A stretch of DNA of 64,000 nt, taken from Sphingobacteriaceae bacterium. Lineage in GTDB: Bacteria > Bacteroidota > Bacteroidia > Sphingobacteriales > Sphingobacteriaceae. The position numbers and the translations under genes are program-made. The notes under the pieces were generated by a model, which was not told the origin of the DNA, did not search any database, and saw only the letters and a program-made list of their open reading frames with translations. Below, one piece after another: positions 23,025 to 32,067 of the stretch; the stretch's first letter is position 1, and each line of letters begins with the position of its first letter. The stretch covers positions 62,001 through 126,000 of the forward strand of contig CAHJWG010000006.1 of the NCBI GenBank assembly GCA_903642215.1. Direction: 5' to 3'.

Positions 23025-25130
23025 GTGTTTAAATATCTGATCACATTTTTTTTGTTCCTGTTTTCTGGTTTCGTAATGGCACAGAAGAAGCCGACTAAAG
23101 TTATCCTGGTTTCTTCTGACAGAACTATTTTTTCTAAAGTAAACGGCGTTGATGTGGTGAAAGTTTACCGCGGGACTTTCCAGCATGAAAACACTACTTT
23201 ACAATCAGACAGTGCTTATTTTTATCAGGCAAAAAATGCTTTTGATGCTTTCGGCCATGTGATTATTCATCAGGCTGATACGTTGAATATTTATTCTGAT
23301 CTGTTGAATTATAACGGCAATACGCACATCGCCATTTTAACTAACAATGTGCAGATGGTTGATAAAGATGCTGTTTTAACAACTAATCATCTTAATTACA
23401 ATACTTTAACCCGTTACGGAACTTATACAGACGGCGGTAAACTTACCCAGAACGAAAATACGCTGGTTAGCCGGAACGGTTATTATTTTGCCGTATCCCG
23501 CGATGCTTACTTTAGGTACAATGTGGTTTTAACTGGTAAAGATGCGCTGGTAAAATCAGATACGATGCGCTACAACTCCAACTCCAAAATCGCTTATTTT
23601 TACGGCCCGACACATATCTACCAAAAAACAGATACGCTTTATACGGAAAACGGTACGTATAATACTATTACGCGGCAGGCTTTTGGCACCAAGAATAATC
23701 GCTATCAGCAAAATTCGAAAACGCTGGTTGGCGATACCTTATATTTTGATGATATTACAGGTTACGGCCGGGCAACGAGACATATTATTTTTAACGATAC
23801 CGAGCAAAAAATAACATTGCACGGCGATTTGGCCAACTATTTTAAAAAACAGGAACGAACCGTGGTAACCAGAAATGCTTACGTTACTTTCGTTACCGAG
23901 CAGCGCGATTCGGTTAATAAAGATTCGGTTATTCATCCGGAAAAATATACGGTAAAAAAAGCATCTGTAACGGCCCCTACCCAAAAAAGTACGGTAAAAA
24001 AAGCATCGCCGGCAAAGCAGCAGCCTAAAGTTACTGTGGCAGAAAAACCGGTTGTCCGTTTAACGCGTGATACCGTAATTATCAAAAGAGATTCGATTTA
24101 TATGACCGGAGATTCTCTGGAAACGTATATCTCAACTTTTAAAGCACTGAAAACCAGGCAGGAGCAGATGCGATTATACGGGATTCGGGATACCTCGGCA
24201 GCGGCACGTGCAAAACCTAAACGCAAAAAAGGTAAAAACGAATTGGAAGCGCAACAACTGGATTTACGAAATTTAAAAGATACCACATATTTACACCGCG
24301 AATTTTTTGGGAAAGTAATTTTGCCGAAACCAGAAAAAAAACGGGTAATAGATACGGCTGCCTTAAACGCCTTGAAAAAAGTAAGGCTGGATTCTATCCG
24401 AAAAGTGATGGAAAACGACCCGGTTTACAAAAGCCGGAAAGTAATGCTGAGCGATACGGCGCGGGTACGAACCATTAACGTTTGGAACCATGCCAAGATT
24501 TTTAAATCTGATTTACAGGCAGTTGCAGATTCTATCACATTTAGTAACAGCGATTCCCTGATTCGTTTATACGTGAAACCCATTATCTGGACGGAAGGCT
24601 CGCAGCTAAGTGCTGATACGATTTACCTTCAGCTTAAAAACAAAAAGCTGGATAATATGGATTTAATCCGCTCGTCTTTCGTGGTCAATACGCAGGGCGA
24701 TTCTACTTATTTCAACCAGGTTTCGGGTAAAAAAATCCGTGGTATTTTCCAGAATAATAAACTCCACACGCTTTTTGTGGACGGCAATTCCGAAAGTATT
24801 TATTTCACTTACGAGAACAACGCGTTTACCAACATGAACCACTCGCTAAGCAGCAGGATCAGGATTTTTTTAAAAGATAACAAGCCGAGCGAAATTGTTT
24901 TGATCAGTAAAGTAGATGCCAATATTGTACCTGTTAAAGCTTTGAAAGACGATCAAAAAATTTTGAAAGGTTTTTTGTGGAAACCAAAAGAGCGGCCAAT
25001 TTCCAAGGAATCCATTATCCGCGGAAATCGCGAAAAATCAAAAAAAACAGTTGTTCCGCCCAAGCAAAAGCCTGATCCGGTTATAAAGCAAAAACCGGAT
25101 CTGGCACTAAAATCGACCGTTATCCCGTAA
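23025..25130 (+). CDS. OstA-like envelope protein (LptA/LptD N-domain)
   Basis: A 701-aa secreted protein starting at GTG 23025; the signal peptide is MFKYLITFFLFLFSGFVMAQ. Residues about 30-290 are a beta-jellyroll of the OstA (LptA-like) type: QHENTTLQSDSAYFYQAKNAF, then repeats of NLNYNTLTRYGTY and DTLYTENGTYNTITRQAFG. The middle carries a basic linker with two near repeats of VKKAS and long polar segments, then another OstA-like repeat zone (SDLQAVADSITFSNSDSLIRLY). Such proteins belong to the lipopolysaccharide transport machinery in the periplasm. Length is greater than LptA, as in Bacteroidota OstA proteins. Confidence 0.85.
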   Translation: MFKYLITFFLFLFSGFVMAQKKPTKVILVSSDRTIFSKVNGVDVVKVYRGTFQHENTTLQSDSAYFYQAKNAFDAFGHVIIHQADTLNIYSDLLNYNGNTHIAILTNNVQMVDKDAVLTTNHLNYNTLTRYGTYTDGGKLTQNENTLVSRNGYYFAVSRDAYFRYNVVLTGKDALVKSDTMRYNSNSKIAYFYGPTHIYQKTDTLYTENGTYNTITRQAFGTKNNRYQQNSKTLVGDTLYFDDITGYGRATRHIIFNDTEQKITLHGDLANYFKKQERTVVTRNAYVTFVTEQRDSVNKDSVIHPEKYTVKKASVTAPTQKSTVKKASPAKQQPKVTVAEKPVVRLTRDTVIIKRDSIYMTGDSLETYISTFKALKTRQEQMRLYGIRDTSAAARAKPKRKKGKNELEAQQLDLRNLKDTTYLHREFFGKVILPKPEKKRVIDTAALNALKKVRLDSIRKVMENDPVYKSRKVMLSDTARVRTINVWNHAKIFKSDLQAVADSITFSNSDSLIRLYVKPIIWTEGSQLSADTIYLQLKNKKLDNMDLIRSSFVVNTQGDSTYFNQVSGKKIRGIFQNNKLHTLFVDGNSESIYFTYENNAFTNMNHSLSSRIRIFLKDNKPSEIVLISKVDANIVPVKALKDDQKILKGFLWKPKERPISKESIIRGNREKSKKTVVPPKQKPDPVIKQKPDLALKSTVIP

Positions 25131-25174
25131 TTGCTTCTTTTATGGCATCATATTTTAGCTCGTAAAAGAAGCAT
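25131..25174. repeat. Inverted word pair between the OstA-like and MFS genes
   Basis: TTGCTTCTTTTATG (25131-25144) and GTAAAAGAAGCAT (25162-25174) form an inverted pair with a 17-base gap, two bases after the OstA-like stop. It is placed like a terminator or processing site, although no long T run follows. Confidence 0.65.
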
Positions 25175-25185
25175 TATTATTTACT

Positions 25186-26466
25186 ATGAATTTAACCGCT
25201 TTAAGGGCGTTACGCTATCCCAACTACAAATTATATTTTTCCGGCCAGGCTATTTCTTTAATCGGAACCTGGATGCAGCGTATGGCAGTTAGCTGGCTGG
25301 TTTTTAGCTTAACACACTCTGAACTGATGCTGGGGCTGGTTGTTTTTGCAGGCCAGATTCCGATTATGCTGTTATCACCTTATGGCGGCGCGCTTACCGA
25401 CAGGCATAGTCGTTATAAAGTGTTGTTTTACACACAGATTGCTTCCATGATACAAGCCGGTTTACTGGCTGCCGCAGTACTTTCCGGCTATTACAATGTT
25501 ACTATTATTATTGTTTTAAGTGTAGTTTTAGGAATAATCAATGCTTTTGATACACCGGCCCGCCAATCCTTAATTATTAATTTAATTGATGATAAAAAGG
25601 ACTTGCCAAATGCTATCGCACTAAATTCTTCCATGGTTACGTTAGCGCGTTTGTTAGGCCCGGTTGCAGCAGGTTTTATTTTGAGCAGTTTTGGTGAAGG
25701 GATTTGTTTTCTGATCAACTTCCTCAGTTTTATAGCCGTAATTGCATCACTTATGCTGATGAAAATCAAACCGGAAACCAGGCTGCCAAGCAGGCAAAAT
25801 ATCTGGCAGGGATTGCAGGAAGGTTATGGTTACCTGCAACAGCACACGGGTTTACGGTCAGTTATCTTACTAATGGCCTGCATCAGTTTTTTTGTGATGC
25901 CGTATTCAACTTTCCTGCCTGTTTTCGCCACAAATATTTTCCATGGCAATGTAGGTACTTTTAGCTGGTTAAACGCAGTATCCGGTTTAGGGGCGTTGGC
26001 CGGGGCAGTTTATATGGCTACTTTAAAACCGGGCAGCAACTTGTTAAAATTGATTGCTTACAGCAGCGCACAATTTGCCGTCAGCCTGATTTTATTTGCC
26101 ATAACCGGTTATTTCCCGTTGGCATTGTGTTTTATTATGGCGGCAGAGTTTGGGATGCTTTCGCAAATTGCGGCAACAAATACTTACATCCAAACACATG
26201 TGGATGAGAATATGCGTGGCCGGGTAATTAGTTATTACGTAATGGCTTTCCAGGGGATGCAGCCGATTGGCAGCTTACTGATTGGCCTGCTGGCCCATTA
26301 TTTTGGTGCTCCGCTAATTGTTTGTACCGAAGGAATTGCCGGTGTTATTGCTGTAACCTGCTTTATTCCGTATTTGAAAAAAGCAGGTACAGCAACGCGG
26401 CGTGATTTAAGGAAACAAGTTATTACGTCCAATAAAGGATTGAAGCCTTTGGAAAACGGTTTTTAA
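25186..26466 (+). CDS. MFS transporter (EntS-like exporter family)
   Basis: A 426-aa inner-membrane carrier with about twelve helices. The N-terminus shows FSGQAISLIGTWMQRMAVSWLVFSL and the loop between helices 2 and 3 is GGALTDRHSRYKVLFYTQ, the usual GxxxD-RxxR motif of major facilitator proteins; the arrangement resembles the MFS_3 / enterobactin exporter group. A second half-repeat GMLSQIAATNTYIQTHVDENMRGRVIS is a family signature. It could export small molecules. The last 44 bases overlap the stop end of the convergent radical SAM gene. Confidence 0.85.
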   Translation: MNLTALRALRYPNYKLYFSGQAISLIGTWMQRMAVSWLVFSLTHSELMLGLVVFAGQIPIMLLSPYGGALTDRHSRYKVLFYTQIASMIQAGLLAAAVLSGYYNVTIIIVLSVVLGIINAFDTPARQSLIINLIDDKKDLPNAIALNSSMVTLARLLGPVAAGFILSSFGEGICFLINFLSFIAVIASLMLMKIKPETRLPSRQNIWQGLQEGYGYLQQHTGLRSVILLMACISFFVMPYSTFLPVFATNIFHGNVGTFSWLNAVSGLGALAGAVYMATLKPGSNLLKLIAYSSAQFAVSLILFAITGYFPLALCFIMAAEFGMLSQIAATNTYIQTHVDENMRGRVISYYVMAFQGMQPIGSLLIGLLAHYFGAPLIVCTEGIAGVIAVTCFIPYLKKAGTATRRDLRKQVITSNKGLKPLENGF

Positions 26467-27523
26467 TCTGCTGCTCAAAAAACGTTTTTAACTCCTTCAT
26501 CACATCTTTCGTGTAAACAAATTTGGTACCGCCGAATTTATTGGTTTTGGTTGAACGGGAAGCCTCATCCATTTCTAAACTTGTATTCGGATACCATTCC
26601 ATCAAAACATCTTTAGAACCAGGCGTAAAACGATGGCTGATCAATTCAAAAGTTAAATCATGCGGGAAGTTGAGGTTCTGTTCCAGCTGATCAAACAGAT
26701 TGGTATAATGCGTTTCCCAATCCGGTATCGGCATAATCGGAGCCAAAACAATCCCGATCGGATAATTGCCTCCGCCTTGCTCTTTCGGTAAAGCCAGTTT
26801 TCGTAAAGCTTTGATCCTTGCAGGGATAGAAGCTGTACCTCCTTCTAAACGTTTGGCAACCGGTTCTGCATTTAAACTGATCCTGAAACGTGTATGCCCA
26901 TTATGCGGAACATCCAGTAATGGTTTTATCGCATCAAATTTGGTTACGAAACGCAGAAAGCTGTTTTCGCGCTCACCAAAAAACCGGATCGTTTTTTCTA
27001 AACCGCCGGTTAAATGTTCCAAACTTAAAGGATCGGTGTAGCAGCTGGCTTCAAAAGTTACCGGCTGGTTTAAACGTTCAAACCGGTGCAAACTATTTAA
27101 TATAGCAGGCAAATTTGCAAATACCCGAATGGCCGGCGGGCCGGATAAACTCCCGGCCAGATAACAATACTGGCAATGCGCCGGGCAACCTTCGGCCAGG
27201 TGAAACTGCCAGTCTGCAGAAGGCGGGATTGGCCGTAAATTAAAAGCACTTGGCGGTGCGTTAACTATGGCTAAAGTATTTTTAGCAATTTTATAGGTTT
27301 CGCGTTCCGTAGCACCGCGTAATCCGGTGATGCGGTTATTTTTCATCACTTCTACGGATAATCCCTGGCTGGTAATCCGCTCGTAAAGCTCTTGTCCGTA
27401 AGGTTCTTTTAAAGCATCCGGCGTAATTACAACCCTTTTAGGCATCCATAATTTGAAGGGTTTATAATCTTCTTCAGGAAGGAGTATTTGATCAATATCT
27501 GTTATACTTTCAGTTAATTGCAT
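26423..27523 (-). CDS. SPL-family radical SAM protein
   Basis: The start at 27523 (MQLTESITDIDQIL) is chosen since the stretch back to 27571 is an unlikely N-terminus. The radical SAM cluster motif is CPAHCQYCYL (C-x3-C-x2-C) at about residues 122-131, with a TIM-barrel-like body including EASCYTDPLSLEHLTGG, RFRISLNAEPVAKRLEGGT and DLTFELISHRFTPGSK. It matches the spore photoproduct lyase-like (SplB) family; in non-sporulating bacteria the substrate is unknown, possibly damaged DNA. Its 3' end overlaps the convergent MFS gene by 44 bases. Confidence 0.82.
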   Translation of the reverse strand: MQLTESITDIDQILLPEEDYKPFKLWMPKRVVITPDALKEPYGQELYERITSQGLSVEVMKNNRITGLRGATERETYKIAKNTLAIVNAPPSAFNLRPIPPSADWQFHLAEGCPAHCQYCYLAGSLSGPPAIRVFANLPAILNSLHRFERLNQPVTFEASCYTDPLSLEHLTGGLEKTIRFFGERENSFLRFVTKFDAIKPLLDVPHNGHTRFRISLNAEPVAKRLEGGTASIPARIKALRKLALPKEQGGGNYPIGIVLAPIMPIPDWETHYTNLFDQLEQNLNFPHDLTFELISHRFTPGSKDVLMEWYPNTSLEMDEASRSTKTNKFGGTKFVYTKDVMKELKTFFEQQIKNRFPKASILYWT

Positions 27524-27630
27524 ATATAAAAATACAAAAAATGCGTTGACCCACCGAAGTAAATAACGCATTATGACGTTCTTTCAACACTAAAAAATAT
27601 GGGTTAAAACGGAATCGAAAACGCTCTTTT

Positions 27631-28107
27631 TTACAGGATAAAAGAAGCACTTTGCAAGGCCAATATATCTTCTAAAGCTCCGACTGTAGGATCGGTTACT
27701 GAGGTAGCCGAAACCAGTTTTTTACGCAAATAATAAGTGCCGTAAGTTGCAGCAACAGCAATAGTGCCGCCAATAACTGCACCGGCAACAGCGTTTCCGT
27801 TTCTGGATTTATAAAGTGCGGCACCGGTTATCGCCCCGCTTAATCCCCGGCCGATCAAACCCTGTTTAACAATACGGTTAGGTGTATTTGGTGCTTTATC
27901 AGCAGCCATTTCTGCCATTGTTAATGCTTTTAAAATCACTGAAACGTATTTTTTTTGCAGAAAGCCAAACGGGAAGCCGGTTAACAAAGGCGATGGTGCC
28001 CGGGAAAGATAACTGCTTAAAGCAGATACAGAGGCCATTGTACGCATGCCGGATACAACGGCGAGGCCGGTTGCAGGCCAGAAACGCTTTAAAGGTTTTA
28101 GTTCCAT
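27631..28107 (-). CDS. DUF4126-family membrane protein
   Basis: A 158-aa protein with glycine-rich hydrophobic segments: GLAVVSGMRTMASVSALSSYLSR (about 14-36), RGLSGAITGAALY and AVAGAVIGGTIAVAATYGTYYLRK. This pattern matches DUF4126, a small membrane family of unknown function. The last codons (SASFIL and stop) coincide with the word GATAAAAGAAGCAC on the opposite strand (27637-27650). A response-regulator gene lies just upstream on the same strand, with a gap of about 30 bases. Confidence 0.75.
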   Translation of the reverse strand: MELKPLKRFWPATGLAVVSGMRTMASVSALSSYLSRAPSPLLTGFPFGFLQKKYVSVILKALTMAEMAADKAPNTPNRIVKQGLIGRGLSGAITGAALYKSRNGNAVAGAVIGGTIAVAATYGTYYLRKKLVSATSVTDPTVGALEDILALQSASFIL

Positions 28108-28140
28108 ATTATATTGGTTGGTTTTGTTTTGGTATTGAAG

Positions 28141-28527
28141 CTAAGCCCGGCCTGTTTTGTACTGCGGAACAACATGTACATGGTTTACAATATTTTCCAG
28201 TTCTTCCAGATCAAACGGTTTTGCCAAAAAAGAATCTGCACCTGCCTGTTGCGCCAGAGTTTTGATATCATTATTTGCAGAAAAATAAACTACGGGAATA
28301 TGTTTCAGTTTTTCCTGCTGTTTTATAGTTTGTGTGGCAAGGATACCGCCGGAATCAGGGATCCAGTTATCCATCAGTATAACTTCGGGCATAATGCTTT
28401 CTACCTTCTCAATAACATTATTACAGTTAGAAAAAGTGCTAACTTCCCAGCCTTGTTCTTCTAATATATAAGTGCAAATAGCAAGTATATCTTCATCATC
28501 ATCAAAAATTAGTACTTTTTTCGGCAT
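28141..28527 (-). CDS. Single-domain response regulator (CheY-like)
   Basis: A 128-aa receiver domain. It has the acidic triad DDDED at residues 9-13, the phosphoacceptor D53 in VILMDNWIP, and the conserved K103 in SFLAKPFD, with the Ser/Thr position at S83. No output domain follows, so it should act by protein contact with a partner, as CheY-type or phosphorelay regulators do. No histidine kinase is nearby. It may be co-transcribed with the DUF4126 gene that follows 33 bases later. Confidence 0.92.
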   Translation of the reverse strand: MPKKVLIFDDDEDILAICTYILEEQGWEVSTFSNCNNVIEKVESIMPEVILMDNWIPDSGGILATQTIKQQEKLKHIPVVYFSANNDIKTLAQQAGADSFLAKPFDLEELENIVNHVHVVPQYKTGRA

Positions 28528-28945
28528 GTTTGATATTTGTTCAGTTTATGCATTTGCTTTTAAAGCTTTGTTACAAACTATTTTTTCTTTATACGGCAGT
28601 TTATTGCAATTTGATAGTATTTGTTATGTATTTTATTAAGAATGATACGAATCGGTTAAACAGATATTATTTCTGCTATCATTTTATCCAATGTAATTTA
28701 AATGTGAACAGCTTTTGTAAAAAAAAGTTTAAGCGTATTATTTTAGTTTTCATACGTTGTAACCTTAAATACTTCTTTTATCAACTAAAAAACCGACTAA
28801 GTATTTAGCTTTTTCTATCATCCAACAATTATTTATCTTTGCGGCTTAACGGAGCATTTGCATAACAGCCTGTTTTCCTGCTGCTTCTTATCAAAAAACT
28901 TTAACAAAAACTGTTCTGCCGGATTTTGGGCAGCAGCATTTATAT
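28528..28945 (+). other. Intergenic leader before prfC
   Basis: About 420 bp of AT-rich DNA without a supported gene; a 92-codon open frame on the plus strand is low-complexity and reads as chance. The word ATACTTCTTTTATC occurs at 28769-28782. TATCTTTG (28834-28841) matches the -7 box and could start the prfC transcript about 100 bases before ATG 28946. Confidence 0.45.
28834..28841 (+). promoter_or_regulatory. Putative -7 box of prfC
   Basis: TATCTTTG fits TAnnTTTG. The -33 region is only T-rich. The distance to the prfC start is about 105 bases. Confidence 0.4.
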
Positions 28946-30532
28946 ATGGATTACCCCGAAATAGAAAAACGAAAAACCTTTGCCATTATCAGCCACCCCG
29001 ATGCCGGTAAAACCACGTTAACAGAAAAATTTTTACTTTTTGGCGGCGCAATCAATACCGCCGGAACCATTAAACGTAACAAAGCCAGCCAGAGCAATAC
29101 TTCGGATTTTATGGAGATTGAGAAGCAGCGCGGTATTTCTGTGGCTACTTCGGTGATGGGTTTTGAATATAAGAACAAACGCATCAACATTTTAGATACG
29201 CCCGGCCACAAGGATTTTGCCGAAGATACTTACCGCACACTTTCGGCGGTTGACAGCGTAATTTTGGTGGTAGATAGCGTAAAAGGTGTTGAAGAGCAAA
29301 CCGAAAAGCTGATGGGCGTTTGCCGGATGCGCAACACGCCGGTAATTATTTTCATCAATAAAATGGACCGCGAAGGCAAGGATACTTTTGATTTGCTGGA
29401 TAAAATCGAAAAAAAACTAAGCCTGAGTTTGTGTCCGCTTTCCTGGCCGATTGGGCAGGGTTATACTTTTAAAGGCGTTTATAATCTTTTTAACAAGCAG
29501 CTTAATTTGTTTCAGCCGGATAAATCTAAAGTTACGGAGCCGATTATTAAAGCGGATAATCTGGATGATGAAATGCTGACGGAATTCCTTCAACCCAAAG
29601 AAATAAGCGGATTGAAAGATGATGTGGAACTGATTAACGGCGTTTACGGCAAATTAGATAAAGAATTATATTTGGACGGATTGCTGGCACCGGTATTTTT
29701 TGGCAGTGCGATCAATAATTTTGGCATCCGCGAACTGCTAGACACGTTTATCAATATCGCCCCAAGTCCGAAAAGCCGCGAAGCAATAGAACGCGAAGTG
29801 CTGGCGACCGAAAAGCCTTTTACCGGTTTTGTGTTTAAAATCCATGCTAACCTGGACCCAAACCACCGCGACCGGATTGCTTTTTTAAGGATTTGTTCCG
29901 GGAAGTTTGAGCGGAACAAGTTTTACTATCACACACGTTTGGGCAAAAAACTAAAGTTTTCCAATCCGATGGATTTTATGGCCAACGAAAAAAGCCTGGT
30001 AGAAGAAGCATGGCCCGGCGACGTGGTTGGTTTGTACGACAGCGGCAACTTTAAAATCGGCGATACTTTAACCGAAGGCGAACTGCTGCAATTTAAAGGC
30101 ATCCCAAGTTTTTCTCCGGAGATTTTTAAGGAAGTGGAAAACGCCGACCCAATGAAAACCAAGCAGTTGGAAAAAGGCATCCAGCAGTTAACCGAAGAAG
30201 GCGTGGCGCAACTGTTTACGCAGCAGCCCGGCAACCGAAAAATTGTAGGCACCGTTGGCGAGCTGCAATTTGAAGTAATTAGCTTCAGGCTGGAGCACGA
30301 ATATGGTGCAAAATGTAATTTCCGTCCGCTTACTTTCCGCCGTTCCAGCTGGTTAACTTCTACCGATAAAAAGAAAATGGAAGAGATTATGTATCGTAAA
30401 CAGCATCAAATCGGTATTGATAAAGATGGCAACACTGTTTTTCTGGCCGATAATGATTACATGATTGGTTTAGCTAAACGCGATTTCCCGGAGATTGAGT
30501 TTCATACTACTTCGGAGTTTACAAAGAATTAG
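28946..30532 (+). CDS. prfC: Peptide chain release factor 3
   Basis: A 528-aa translational GTPase. G1 is [15 protein letters not shown] (about residues 16-30), switch 2/G3 is DTPGHKDF, and G4 is NKMD. The RF3-specific parts follow: [20 protein letters not shown] and [16 protein letters not shown], and a C-terminal domain ending [12 protein letters not shown]3 recycles RF1 and RF2 after peptide release. The gene is intact at 528 residues. Its 3' end is the source of the repeat array downstream: the tail from about 30296 recurs three times, always ending NRN instead of TKN. Confidence 0.96.
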   Translation: MDYPEIEKRKTFAIISHPDAGKTTLTEKFLLFGGAINTAGTIKRNKASQSNTSDFMEIEKQRGISVATSVMGFEYKNKRINILDTPGHKDFAEDTYRTLSAVDSVILVVDSVKGVEEQTEKLMGVCRMRNTPVIIFINKMDREGKDTFDLLDKIEKKLSLSLCPLSWPIGQGYTFKGVYNLFNKQLNLFQPDKSKVTEPIIKADNLDDEMLTEFLQPKEISGLKDDVELINGVYGKLDKELYLDGLLAPVFFGSAINNFGIRELLDTFINIAPSPKSREAIEREVLATEKPFTGFVFKIHANLDPNHRDRIAFLRICSGKFERNKFYYHTRLGKKLKFSNPMDFMANEKSLVEEAWPGDVVGLYDSGNFKIGDTLTEGELLQFKGIPSFSPEIFKEVENADPMKTKQLEKGIQQLTEEGVAQLFTQQPGNRKIVGTVGELQFEVISFRLEHEYGAKCNFRPLTFRRSSWLTSTDKKKMEEIMYRKQHQIGIDKDGNTVFLADNDYMIGLAKRDFPEIEFHTTSEFTKN

Positions 30533-30553
30533 GTGGTAAAAGAAGTATGGGGT
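30296..30553 (+). repeat. prfC tail, resident copy (array unit 1)
   Basis: The last 237 bases of prfC and the next 20 bases, ending in GTAAAAGAAGTATGG. This block is the parent sequence for the copies at 31741-31993, 34061-34118 and 36064-36113. The word GTAAAAGAAGTAT directly after the stop is kept in every copy. Confidence 0.9.
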
Positions 30554-30565
30554 TATCTGTTGAGG

Positions 30566-30616
30566 AATTGGAAATCCTTAGCTCTGGAGGATGGGATTGC
30601 AAATTATGACCAGTAA
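30566..30616 (+). repeat. REP-like palindrome 1
   Basis: AATTGGAAATCC...TTAGCTC (30566-30582) followed by GGAGGATGGGATTGCAAATT and ACCAGT. It has the ATTGGAAATCCTTAGCTC / GGATTGCAAAT...CCAGC layout of the units flanking the transposase at 33466. First unit of the array, between prfC and the acyltransferase cargo. Confidence 0.75.
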
Positions 30617-30649
30617 GAAATCACATTATTTAACGAAGTTTAACAACAA

Positions 30650-31675
30650 ATGCACAAAAACAATTTCGACTTTTTACGGCTGACATTTGCCGTTTTTGTA
30701 ATAATTACGCACTCGTACATTATTAGTGGATTAAAAGACTGTGATTTTTTATGTCAGGTAACGCCTAATAATATCAACTTATCTTATTTGGGCGTGCGAG
30801 GCTTTTTTATAATCAGCGGTTATCTAATCTTTCAAAGCCTTATTAGAAGTAGAAGTCTAATTAATTTTTATTGGAAACGGTTTTTAAGGCTTATTCCTGG
30901 TTTGTTTGTCGTCCTACTTCTAACAGTCTTACTTGGACAGTTTATTTATCAGGGATTAATACCCTATTGGCTTAATAGGCATGTAATCATGTATTTGCCG
31001 AACAATTTAATACTTTTCAAATCGCAAATTTCTTTTGAAGGTATGTTTGAACACAATCCGCATCCCAATATAATTAATGGTTCATTATGGACACTGGTGT
31101 ATGAATTTTCATTTTATATCACATTATCTTTAATGTTTTTTCTAAAAAATAGTACCCTAAAAATTAGTGTTGTCTTATTGCTTGTCTATTTAGTTTTCAA
31201 TATAATTAATTTATTTTTCACAAAAGAATTGGCAGGATATGGGGTACATGCTATGGACATTGTTAGTTTTGCCCAACTTGGTTCTTTTTTTATTGGTGGG
31301 TCTATTTTAGCTTCCTTGAATATCGGAAAATACAAAAGAAGGAATACGGCTCTTTTTATAAGCCTTTTCCTATTAATTTTAGCTGTCGTAATTGATCAAT
31401 TTTATAACTTCCAATTTCTATTGCTTCCTTTAGTGATTATATTATTTGGATTGAAATCAACTAAATGGGTTGCTGGTATTAATAAATTTACAGGCGATTT
31501 ATCTTATGGACTTTATATTTATAGTTTTGTTGTTCAACAAACTTTAATGTATTTTTTCAAATTAAATCAAGCCTCACTTCTTGTGTATTCTTTAATGCTA
31601 TCGATAATATTTAGTTATTTATCTTGGTATTTAATTGAGGTAAGGGCGTTAAAATTAAAAAATTACTTTACGTAA
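30650..31675 (+). CDS. AT-rich acyltransferase 3 family protein (array cargo)
   Basis: A 341-aa membrane protein with about ten helices. The opening FDFLRLTFAVFVIITHSYII carries the family His near residue 21, and YLGVRGFFIISGYLIFQS and WKRFLRLIPGLFVVLLLTV follow; the C-terminal part has DLSYGLYIYSFVVQQTL. It would transfer acyl groups to surface glycans. Its base composition is far richer in A and T than prfC or any other neighbour, and it lies between two prfC tails, which points to acquisition by transfer. It is unrelated in sequence detail to the acyltransferase at 5078. Confidence 0.87.
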   Translation: MHKNNFDFLRLTFAVFVIITHSYIISGLKDCDFLCQVTPNNINLSYLGVRGFFIISGYLIFQSLIRSRSLINFYWKRFLRLIPGLFVVLLLTVLLGQFIYQGLIPYWLNRHVIMYLPNNLILFKSQISFEGMFEHNPHPNIINGSLWTLVYEFSFYITLSLMFFLKNSTLKISVVLLLVYLVFNIINLFFTKELAGYGVHAMDIVSFAQLGSFFIGGSILASLNIGKYKRRNTALFISLFLLILAVVIDQFYNFQFLLLPLVIILFGLKSTKWVAGINKFTGDLSYGLYIYSFVVQQTLMYFFKLNQASLLVYSLMLSIIFSYLSWYLIEVRALKLKNYFT

Positions 31676-31740
31676 AAACCTGGTATTTGAGATTTCTATT
31701 TATAGTTGTTTTAAATATTTAAGCAAGGATTGATCTGAAC

Positions 31741-31993
31741 CACGAATATTCCCAAAATGCCATTTCCGTCCGCTTACTTTCCGCCGTTCCAGCTGGTTAA
31801 CTTCTACCGATAAAAAGAAAATGGAAGAGATTATGTACCGCAAACAGCATCAAATCGGTATTGATAAAGATGGCAACACTGTTTTTCTGGCGGATAATGA
31901 TTACATGATTGGTTTAGCCAAACGCGATTTCCCGGAAATTGAGTTTCATACCACTTCGGAGTTTAACAGGAATTAGGTGGTAAAAGAAGTATG
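31741..31993 (+). repeat. prfC tail, copy 2
   Basis: About 235 bases corresponding to the last 78 codons of prfC, followed by TAG and GTGGTAAAAGAAGTATG. One base is missing near the left edge (CACGAATAT then TCCC instead of GGTGC), so the copy cannot be a functional gene end. Downstream of that point most differences from resident prfC are third-position synonymous changes. The last three residues read NRN instead of TKN. Confidence 0.9.
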
Positions 31994-31994
31994 T

Positions 31995-32050
31995 CAATTG
32001 AAATTAAACTCCTTAGCTCAAAATGACTGGATAATAAATCTCAACCAGTG
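31995..32050 (+). repeat. REP-like palindrome 2 (degenerate)
   Basis: AATTGAAATTAAACTCCTTAG, then CTCAAAATGACTGGATAATA and ...CTCAACCAGTG, a decayed member of the same unit as 30566-30616. It directly follows prfC tail copy 2. Confidence 0.6.
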
Positions 32051-32067
32051 TGTATTCTCACTGATAA

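Noticed and set aside
23940..24010. Two copies of a GTAAAAAAAGCATC stretch, similar to the dispersed word.
   Set aside because: They encode the repeated VKKAS peptide of the OstA-like protein linker, so the similarity is explained by the coding repeat.
26423..26466. Annotation error in the 44-base overlap of the MFS and radical SAM genes.
   Set aside because: Both frames keep conserved C-terminal coding patterns up to their stops and they converge, so a short 3' overlap is acceptable.
28530..28808. A 92-codon open frame before prfC on the plus strand.
   Set aside because: Rich in Phe, Leu, Lys, Tyr and Asn as expected of AT-rich chance sequence; the dispersed word lies in its 3' part and no family is recognised.
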